Part shown: piece by piece, positions 8,530 to 15,231 of the stretch
How positions within the stretch are numbered: position 1 is the stretch's first letter
Layout: every line of letters starts with the position of its first letter
Translations under genes and position numbers: made by a program
Notes under the pieces: generated by a model
Told to the model about the DNA's origin: nothing
Databases searched by the model: none
The model's input: only the letters and a program-made list of their open reading frames with translations
Source of the DNA: Streptomyces antioxidans
Lineage (GTDB): Bacteria; Actinomycetota; Actinomycetes; Streptomycetales; Streptomycetaceae
DNA length: 64,000 nucleotides
Direction of reading: 5' to 3'
Assembly: GCF_000968685.2 (NCBI RefSeq)
Contig: NZ_LAKD02000001.1
Location: 248,001 to 312,000, forward strand

Positions 8530-9252
8530 ATGTCTAGACCACTGCTCGAGGTGATCGCCCTGACCCCCGCGGACGCGATCGCCGCACAGGCCGGAGGGGC
8601 GGACCGCCTCGAACTGGTCACCGACATGGCCGCCGACGGGCTCACGCCATCGCGTGAGACCTTCGCCGCCGTTCGTTCGGCCGTCGATCTGCCGGTGCGG
8701 GTGATGCTCCGCGCGTCGGACGGCTTCGCGGCCGGAAACGCGTTCGACGCGCTGTGCGGGGCCGCCGCCGCGCTGCACTCGGAGGGGGCGGACGAGTTCG
8801 TCCTGGGCTTCCTGACCGACGACGGCGGGGTCGACCTGGCCGCCGTGGCCGCGCTGACCGAGGTCGTGGGCGCGGGCGGCGGCGTGGACGAGAGCCGCTG
8901 GACCTTCCACCGGGCCATCGACCGGGCCGCGGATCGTGATGGGCTGCGCAAGCGGCTCGCCGACCTGCCCGGCCTCGACACCTATCTCACCGCCGGGTCG
9001 GCGCACGGGGTGGACGACGGTCTGTCCACCCTGCTCGCCGAGGCCGAGCGGGCCGGTACGCCGGGGTACGAAGCGCGGATCATGGCGGGCGGCGGCCTGC
9101 GCCTCGACCATCTGCCCGCCCTGCGCGCCGCCGGGGTCAGCGCCTTTCACATCGGCGGCGCGGCCCGCCCCGACGGCTGGTCGGGCCCGGTGGACGCCGC
9201 CGCGGTCGGCCAGTGGCGCGCCGCCCTGGACGCGCCGGTACTGGTGGCTTGA
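8530..9252 (+). CDS. cutC: CutC family protein
   Basis: A 240-aa TIM-barrel protein of the CutC family, historically linked to copper homeostasis. Landmarks: LEVIALTPADAIAAQAGGAD, RLELVTDMAADGLTPS, FHRAIDRA, and IMAGGGLRLDHLPALRAAGV. Length matches the family. The ATG at 8530 opens MSRPLLEVIAL. No metalloregulator or copper gene is adjacent, so context does not support a copper role. The 3' end runs into a stop-bearing tandem array. Confidence 0.9.
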   Translation: MSRPLLEVIALTPADAIAAQAGGADRLELVTDMAADGLTPSRETFAAVRSAVDLPVRVMLRASDGFAAGNAFDALCGAAAALHSEGADEFVLGFLTDDGGVDLAAVAALTEVVGAGGGVDESRWTFHRAIDRAADRDGLRKRLADLPGLDTYLTAGSAHGVDDGLSTLLAEAERAGTPGYEARIMAGGGLRLDHLPALRAAGVSAFHIGGAARPDGWSGPVDAAAVGQWRAALDAPVLVA

Positions 9253-9305
9253 GCGGAGCGGAAGCGGTCTGAGCGGAAGTGGTCTGAGCGGGGTGGTCTG
9301 AGCGG
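9244..9305 (+). repeat. Tandem array copying the cutC stop region
   Basis: The last codons and stop of cutC (GTGGCTTGAGCGG, 9244-9256) recur as GCGGTCTGAGCGG (9264-9276) and GTGGTCTGAGCGG (9279-9291 and 9293-9305). Each copy keeps TGAGCGG. More degenerate copies continue to about 9340. Confidence 0.8.
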
Positions 9306-9384
9306 GGTTTGGCCCGAGCGGAGGTGGCCTGCCCGAGCGGGAGGACGGTCTCCGGGCCGTGCCCCACCCCCGCTCCGAGCCCCG

Positions 9385-11517
9385 TCAGTCCGCCAGCCGC
9401 TCCGGCAGCGGCGCGCCGTGGATCACCGTCAGCCCCGAGACCGCGCGGGTCAGGGCCACGTACAGACGGCGCAGCCCCGTGCGTTCGTCGGGTTCGCCGT
9501 CGACCACGGCGGCCGGTTCGTCCAGCACCACGTAGTCGTACTCCAGACCCTTGGCCAGCGTCGCGGGGACGAGGGTGAGACGGGACTCCGCGCTGGTCTC
9601 CTCGCCGGGGGCGAGGTGGGTCAGCCCCGCCGCCTCGAGGGCGCGGGCCAGGGCCGGGATGCGGGCGTCGGCCGCGATCAGCCCGATCGAGCCCTCATGC
9701 CGCAGGGTCTCGTGGCAGGCGGCGACCACGGCCGCGTCCAGCTCCGCGGGGCCCACGGCCCGTACCGAGAAGTCGCCCGCCGCCTCGCGGATCGAGGTGG
9801 CCTCCGACAGGCCGGGGGCGATCGCGGGCAGCAGCCGGGAGGCGTACGCGATCACCTCGCGCGGCACCCGGAAGCCCTGGGTCAGCTCCTCGACCCCCGC
9901 CCCCTCCTTGCCCAGGTGGATCAGTGCCTCCTCCCAACTGGCCGTCGCCCAGGGGGTGGTGCCCTGGGCGATGTCGCCGAGCACGGTCGCCGAGCCGGTG
10001 GAGCAGCGGCGGCCGACCGCGCGGTACTGCATGGGGGAGAGGTCCTGCGCCTCGTCCAGGACCACATGGCCGAGGGACGGGGTGCGCTCGATGAGATCGG
10101 CGGCCTCGTCGATCAGCACCAGGTCCGCGGGGGACCACTTCGCGGCCTTCACCCCGCGCACCGGCTTCGCCCACAGCATGGTCTTCTGCTCGTCGGCGTC
10201 GAGGACGCCGTCCGCGTGCTCGGCCAGGAAGTCGGTGTCGGAGAGCAGCCGCAGCACCAGCTTGGCCGGGTCGACCGGCGGCCAGACCGCCTTGACGGCC
10301 GCCTTCACGGCGGGGTTACGGGCCACCGCGTCCTGGACCCGGTCGTCGGGCGCCTCGCCCGCCTGCTCCATCCGGACGAGCACGGCGTGCGCGATGCGCC
10401 GCGGAAGCGCCTCGCGGGCCGCGCCGTAGCGGATGTCGCGGGTGAGCAACTCCTCGACGATCTCCTCCAGTTCGTACGCGGGCACCCGCCAGCGGCGTGA
10501 GCCGCGCACCACGACGCACGGTTCGGCGGGGGCCGTGACATGCGAGCGCAGGGCGCGGCGCAGCACCTCGGCCAGCCGGGCGTCGCCCTTGATGCGGGCC
10601 GCGTCGGCGGAGTCGGCGCCCCGCACCACCGCGCCCAGGGAGGGCCGGGCCACCAGGTCCTCGACGGTCGCCTGGGCCACCTGCAGTTCGCCCAGGGCGG
10701 GCAGGACCTGTTCGATGTAGTGGAGGAAGGAGCGGTTCGGGCCGATGACCAGGGTGCCGGAGCGGGCCAGCCGCTCGCGGTGCGCGTAGAGCAGATACGC
10801 CACCCGGTGCAGCCCCACGGCCGTCTTACCGGTGCCGGGCGCCCCCTGGACGCAGATGGTGCCGCCGATCCCCTGGCGGACGATCTCGTCCTGCTCCGGC
10901 TGGATCGTCGCGACGATGTCCCGCATGGGGCCGACGCGCGGGCGCTCGATCTCGGACTGGAGCAGCCTGCTGGTCCGCTCCGCCTCCGAGGGGTCGGAGA
11001 GCCGTTCGTCCTCGTACGCCGTCAACGCGCCGCCGGTATAGCCGAAGCGGCGGCGCAGTCCGATGTCCATCGGCGCCTTCTTGGACGCCTGGTAGAAGGG
11101 CTGGGAGACGGGGGCGCGCCAGTCGATGACCATGGGGTCGCCATCCGCGTCGTGCACATGGCGGCGGCCGATGTAGAAGGTTTCCCCCTCGGCGCCCTCC
11201 GCGGTCTCCGCGCCCGGCGCGTGCAGACAGTCGAGGCGGCCGAAGAAGAGCGGGGTGTCGGCGAGGTCGGCGAGGGCCTTGATCCGCTCGCTGACCTGGT
11301 GGTGCAGCGCCTCGGCGTTGACCCAGTTCGCGGCGACGTCCCGGAGGTCGAGGGCTTCGACGTCGGCGCGCATGGCGCGCAGCGCGGCGCGGGACGCGGT
11401 CAGATGGGCGCGCTCCCTCGCGAGGGGGTCCGTGAGGGGATCCGTGGGGGGATCCGAGACGGGCGCTGAGAGCGGATCCGCGAGCGGATCCGGGTGGTCA
11501 GGGGCGTGCGAGGGCAC
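9385..11517 (-). CDS. HelD-type UvrD-like helicase, RNA polymerase-recycling ATPase
   Basis: A 710-aa superfamily-1 ATPase of the HelD/HelR type. Such proteins enter the channels of stalled RNA polymerase and release it, and some protect against rifamycins. Walker A GAPGTGKT is at residues 225-232; Walker B is HVVLDEAQDLSPMQY; a C-terminal motif is KGLEYDYVVLDEPA. An acidic-site segment precedes Walker A (FYIGRRHVHDADGDPMVIDW). I chose GTG 11517, which has GGAGG seven bases upstream; longer frames are spurious. The N-terminus has repeated DPL/DP units encoded by GGATCCG repeats. I see no rifamycin-associated element upstream. Confidence 0.9.
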   Translation of the reverse strand: MPSHAPDHPDPLADPLSAPVSDPPTDPLTDPLARERAHLTASRAALRAMRADVEALDLRDVAANWVNAEALHHQVSERIKALADLADTPLFFGRLDCLHAPGAETAEGAEGETFYIGRRHVHDADGDPMVIDWRAPVSQPFYQASKKAPMDIGLRRRFGYTGGALTAYEDERLSDPSEAERTSRLLQSEIERPRVGPMRDIVATIQPEQDEIVRQGIGGTICVQGAPGTGKTAVGLHRVAYLLYAHRERLARSGTLVIGPNRSFLHYIEQVLPALGELQVAQATVEDLVARPSLGAVVRGADSADAARIKGDARLAEVLRRALRSHVTAPAEPCVVVRGSRRWRVPAYELEEIVEELLTRDIRYGAAREALPRRIAHAVLVRMEQAGEAPDDRVQDAVARNPAVKAAVKAVWPPVDPAKLVLRLLSDTDFLAEHADGVLDADEQKTMLWAKPVRGVKAAKWSPADLVLIDEAADLIERTPSLGHVVLDEAQDLSPMQYRAVGRRCSTGSATVLGDIAQGTTPWATASWEEALIHLGKEGAGVEELTQGFRVPREVIAYASRLLPAIAPGLSEATSIREAAGDFSVRAVGPAELDAAVVAACHETLRHEGSIGLIAADARIPALARALEAAGLTHLAPGEETSAESRLTLVPATLAKGLEYDYVVLDEPAAVVDGEPDERTGLRRLYVALTRAVSGLTVIHGAPLPERLAD

Positions 11518-11771
11518 GGCGTAGCCTCCGGCGAGCTGGTACACACAGGCGAGTGCACAAAGCGGGTGCGCGGGTACGGACGCGTACGGGCGCGGTACGA
11601 GATGCCGACCGGTTTCCGTCCGGGCAGCGGCTCTCCCGTTCGGAACGCGGGAGGCGGCAAGACCGGCGATTGTAGCCACGGCATGTCGGGGAGGCGAATG
11701 AATTATGGCGGGCCGGGGGAGCCGACCCCCGTGGCGGTTCCCCCGGCCCTGTGCTGGCTCGCCCGCCCCCG

Positions 11772-12269
11772 TCAGGCGAGCCGCAGCGCGCGGAAGGTCA
11801 CGCGCTGGTTGAACCACATCAGCGTCACCGTCGTCGTGCCCATCAGGACGGCGACGGCCAGATGCCCGGCGAGTGAGGTGACCGGGGCGCCGAGTGCGGC
11901 GAGGACGAGGTGGAGACCGACGCGGAGGGCCACCATCCCGATGGCGATCGCCCGGGTGCGGGGGTTCTTGAGCATCGCGCGCATCAGCTTCTTCCGGCGG
12001 CGCAGCAGGGTCGCCCCGACGACGATGTTCACCACGAAGAGCCCGATGAGCACCATCCAGGCGCCGTCCCACGCCTTGGCCAGGTCGTACGCGGCCCCCA
12101 TGACGCCCTCGAAGCCGAAGAACCACAGCGGCAGCGGCTTGATCTCGCTGAGGTCGATATCGGCGGTCTTGGCCTTGCCCTTGGTCCTGCCCTTGGCCTT
12201 GGCGTCGCCCTTGGCCGTCGCGTCGGTCGCGTCGGTCGCGGCCTCGCGGTCGCGGATGCTGATGCCCAT
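11772..12269 (-). CDS. Hypothetical membrane protein
   Basis: A 165-aa protein. Residues 1-35 are charged and low-complexity (KGDAKAKGRTKGKAK). About three membrane helices follow: WMVLIGLFVVNIVVGATLL, AIAIGMVALRVGLHLVLAA and HLAVAVLMGTTTVTLMWF. The ATG at 12269 is preceded by GGAAGG at nine bases. It sits between HelD and XPB on the same strand. Function not recognised. Confidence 0.7.
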   Translation of the reverse strand: MGISIRDREAATDATDATAKGDAKAKGRTKGKAKTADIDLSEIKPLPLWFFGFEGVMGAAYDLAKAWDGAWMVLIGLFVVNIVVGATLLRRRKKLMRAMLKNPRTRAIAIGMVALRVGLHLVLAALGAPVTSLAGHLAVAVLMGTTTVTLMWFNQRVTFRALRLA

Positions 12270-12364
12270 GTCCCCCGCCCTTCCGGCGTCATGTGGTGCC
12301 GTGTCCTGCTGACACCCACGATCCTTCCGGGTGGGGAACGCCCCGGGCAGAGCCGCCAATCACC

Positions 12365-12400
12365 GGACCCTGATGACAGAAGTCACCGGGTCATGGGTCC
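12365..12400. terminator. Hairpin beyond the XPB stop
   Basis: GGACCC (12365-12370) plus ATGAC (12373-12377) pair with GTCAT (12390-12394) plus GGGTCC (12395-12400), with a two-base bulge. It lies 6 bp past the XPB stop codon and fits a factor-independent terminator without a strong U tract, as is common in Streptomyces. Confidence 0.6.
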
Positions 12401-12405
12401 GAACA

Positions 12406-14055
12406 TCAGACGTCCTCGTCCGCGAGCAGTTCGCTCGCGTCCACGATCCGGTACGCGTACCCCTGCTCGGCCAGGAACCGCTGGCGGTGCGCCGCGAAGT
12501 CCTGGTCGATCGTGTCGCGCGCGACCACCGAGTAGAAGACCGCCGGGTGGCCGTCGGCCTTGGGGCGCAGCACCCGGCCGAGCCGCTGGGCCTCCTCCTG
12601 GCGGGAGCCGAACGTGCCGGAGACCTGGATGGCGACCGTGGCCTCGGGGAGGTCGACGGAGAAGTTGGCGACCTTCGAGACGACGAGCACCGACAGCTCG
12701 CCCTGCCGGAAGGCCTCGAAGAGCTTCTCCCGCTGGGCGTTGGTGGTCTCGCCCTTGATGACGGGCGCGTCCAGGTGTTCGCCCAACTCGTCGAGCTGGT
12801 CGATGTACTGCCCGATGACCAGCGTCTGCTGCCCCTTGTGCCGGGCGACCAGCGCCTCGGTGATCCGCCGCTTGGAGTCGGTCGTCGCGCAGTAGCGGTA
12901 CTTCTCCTCGGTCTCGGCGGTCGCGTACGCCAGCCGCTCGGTCTCGGTCAGATTGACCCGGACCTCGACACAGTCGGCGGGCGCGATATAGCCCTGCGCC
13001 TCGATCTCCTTCCAGGGCGCGTCAAAGCGCTTCGGCCCGATGAGCGAGAAGACATCGGACTCCCGGCCGTCCTCCCGGACGAGCGTCGCGGTGAGCCCGA
13101 GCCGCCGCCGCGCCTGCAGATCGGCGGTGAACTTGAAGACGGGCGCGGGCAGCAGATGCACCTCGTCGTAGACGATCAGGCCCCAGTCGCGGGAGTCGAA
13201 CAGCTCGAGATGCGGGTAGATGCCCTTCCGCTTGGTGGTGAGCACCTGGTACGTGGCGATGGTGACCGGGCGGATCTCCTTCCGCGTACCGCTGTACTCA
13301 CCGATCTCGTCCTCGGTGAGCGAGGTGCGGCGCACCAGCTCGTGCTTCCACTGGCGGGCGGAGACCGTGTTGGTGACCAGGATCAGTGTGGTCGACTTGG
13401 CGGTGGCCATCGCACCCGCCCCGACCAGCGTCTTTCCGGCGCCGCAGGGCAGTACGACGACGCCCGAGCCGCCGTGCCAGAAGCCCTCCACGGCCTGTGT
13501 CTGATACGGCCGCAGCGCCCAGCCGTCCTCGTGCAGCTCGATGGGGTGCGCCTCGCCGTCCACATAACCGGCCAGGTCCTCGGCGGGCCAGCCCAGCTTC
13601 AGTAGCGTCTGCTTGATCTGGCCGCGCTCGGAGGGGTGGACGACCACCGTCTCCGGGTCGATCCGGGCGCCGACCAGCGGCTGGACCTTCTTCGACCGCA
13701 GGATCTCCTCGAGGATCGGACGGTCGCTGGTCTCCAGCACCAGCCCGTGGGTGGGGTGCTTGAGCAGCCGCAGCCGCCCGTAGCGGGCCATGGTCTCCGC
13801 GACGTCCACGAGGAGGGCGTGCGGGACGGGGTAGCGGGAGTACGCCACGAGGGCGTCCACGACCTGCTCGGCGTCGTGCCCGGCGGCGCGGGCGTTCCAC
13901 AGCCCGAGCGGGGTCACCCGGTAGGTGTGGATGTGCTCGGGCGCTCGTTCCAGCTCGGCGAAGGGCGCGATGGCGCGGCGGCAGGCGTCCGCCTGCTCGT
14001 GGTCCACCTCGAGCAGGAGCGTCTTGTCGCTTTGGACGATGAGGGGTCCATTCAC
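12406..14055 (-). CDS. DNA repair helicase XPB
   Basis: A 549-aa superfamily-2 3'-5' DNA helicase of the bacterial XPB type. Residues 1-170 form the DNA damage-recognition and accessory region. Motif I GAGKT is at 205-209, DEVH at 297-300, motif III LGLTATLVREDGRESDVF and motif VI EAQRLGRVLRPKADGHP follow. A nucleotide-excision-repair role is assumed from the family; purified bacterial XPBs unwind DNA. The ATG at 14055 follows AGGACCCAGGCGCGTGA. A second XPB-related protein lies 1.2 kb away (15232-18180). Confidence 0.95.
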   Translation of the reverse strand: MNGPLIVQSDKTLLLEVDHEQADACRRAIAPFAELERAPEHIHTYRVTPLGLWNARAAGHDAEQVVDALVAYSRYPVPHALLVDVAETMARYGRLRLLKHPTHGLVLETSDRPILEEILRSKKVQPLVGARIDPETVVVHPSERGQIKQTLLKLGWPAEDLAGYVDGEAHPIELHEDGWALRPYQTQAVEGFWHGGSGVVVLPCGAGKTLVGAGAMATAKSTTLILVTNTVSARQWKHELVRRTSLTEDEIGEYSGTRKEIRPVTIATYQVLTTKRKGIYPHLELFDSRDWGLIVYDEVHLLPAPVFKFTADLQARRRLGLTATLVREDGRESDVFSLIGPKRFDAPWKEIEAQGYIAPADCVEVRVNLTETERLAYATAETEEKYRYCATTDSKRRITEALVARHKGQQTLVIGQYIDQLDELGEHLDAPVIKGETTNAQREKLFEAFRQGELSVLVVSKVANFSVDLPEATVAIQVSGTFGSRQEEAQRLGRVLRPKADGHPAVFYSVVARDTIDQDFAAHRQRFLAEQGYAYRIVDASELLADEDV

Positions 14056-14256
14056 GCGCCTGGGTCCTTTCGTACGGGCTGGCCAAAGAACCAGTGTCCC
14101 CCATCGAGGAGGCGGGGCGGAGGGCCACAGGGATACTCCGGGCGGCTACGGGCAAGCGGCGAAGACGGACACGGACCGACGGACACGGACTGACGGAGCA
14201 GACCGAGCAGACCGACGGAGCGGCGACAACGGAGCCATGGCGGGAGGCGAGTCCCT

Positions 14257-15204
14257 GTGATCAGCATCGCTGGATGGGAGATCCGGCGGACGGCGGAGAA
14301 GAGGACGACGGTCAAGCGGACGGCGGGCGGCCAGAAGAAGGCGAGCGGGCAGGGCCAGAAGAAGGCCGCTGGTGGTCAGAAGAAGACGGCCGGTGGTCAG
14401 AAGAAGACGCCACGGACAGGCGGGGGCCCGGCGAAGGGGTCCACGACCGCGAAGAAGCAGAGCGGCACGTCGCCGAACGCGAAGTCGCCCGCCGCCAAGG
14501 CCCGGACCGAGAAGGCCCAGTCCACGAAGGCGCAGCCGACGAAGGGCCGGTCCACGAAGGCCCAGCCCGCGAAGGGCCGGTCCACACAGGCCCAGCCCGC
14601 GAAGGGCCAGCCCGCGCAGGTCCAGCCCACGGCGGACCGGACCGCCGAACCGCCCTCCGAGCCCCAGGACGCCCCGAGGAAGGCGCTTCTGCAGCGCACC
14701 TCGTTCGGCGCCCGCGTCGCACGGGCGATGGTGCTGCTCCTGGCGTTCGTCTGCATGGTCGGCTTCGCGGCGGCGCTCGCCAAGGCCACGCTCGTGCCCC
14801 AGCCCGGCTCCGTCGACCTCGTCCACACCAATCTGCATCCGGGACGCTCGCTGCGCGCCTACGTCGACCAGCCCGCCTTCCAGGACACGGTGAAGCAGAT
14901 CGGCGGCAATGTGCTGCTCGGCGCGCCCTTCGGGGTGCTGCTGCCGATGCTGGTGCCCAAGGCGCGGGGCGCGGTGCGGGTGGTCGTGGTGACGGCCTTG
15001 GCGATGGTGGCCGTCGAGAGCGTTCAGGGGCTCATCGTCGAGGGACGGGCCTTCGACATCGACGATGTCATCCTCAACACCTCGGGCGCGCTGCTCGGCT
15101 ATGTCGTGGTCGGCCGTTGGCTCGGCCACGCCCTCCACCCGCGCCGCCGCCACTGGTGGCACCGGTGGACCCGGCGGGGGGACGAGGCACCGCCCGCCGC
15201 GTGA
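14257..15204 (+). CDS. VanZ-like membrane protein with basic repeat N-terminus
   Basis: A 315-aa protein. Residues 1-145 are a disordered Lys/Gln/Pro-rich tract with internal repeats (GGQKKTAGGQKKT; AQPAKGRSTQAQPAKGQPAQ). A VanZ-type region follows: a membrane helix AMVLLLAFVCMVGFAAALA, then GGNVLLGAPFGVLLPML, and VESVQGLIVEGRAFDIDDVI. VanZ-like proteins are associated with low-level teicoplanin resistance, but most chromosomal copies are uncharacterised. The GTG start at 14257 has GGAGG nine bases upstream. It is divergent from XPB. Confidence 0.85.
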   Translation: MISIAGWEIRRTAEKRTTVKRTAGGQKKASGQGQKKAAGGQKKTAGGQKKTPRTGGGPAKGSTTAKKQSGTSPNAKSPAAKARTEKAQSTKAQPTKGRSTKAQPAKGRSTQAQPAKGQPAQVQPTADRTAEPPSEPQDAPRKALLQRTSFGARVARAMVLLLAFVCMVGFAAALAKATLVPQPGSVDLVHTNLHPGRSLRAYVDQPAFQDTVKQIGGNVLLGAPFGVLLPMLVPKARGAVRVVVVTALAMVAVESVQGLIVEGRAFDIDDVILNTSGALLGYVVVGRWLGHALHPRRRHWWHRWTRRGDEAPPAA

Positions 15205-15228
15205 GACGGGCTTGAGGTCAGCCCCGTC
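15205..15228. terminator. Hairpin between convergent genes
   Basis: GACGGGCT (15205-15212) pairs with AGCCCCGTC (15220-15228) with one bulged C, between the VanZ stop and the end of the convergent helicase-like gene. It could serve both directions. Confidence 0.5.
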
Positions 15229-15231
15229 GGC

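Noticed and set aside
9385..12126. 913-residue version of HelD
   Set aside because: The extra 200 residues are Arg/Pro-rich antisense-like sequence; GTG 11517 has a perfect ribosome-binding site and gives the family length.
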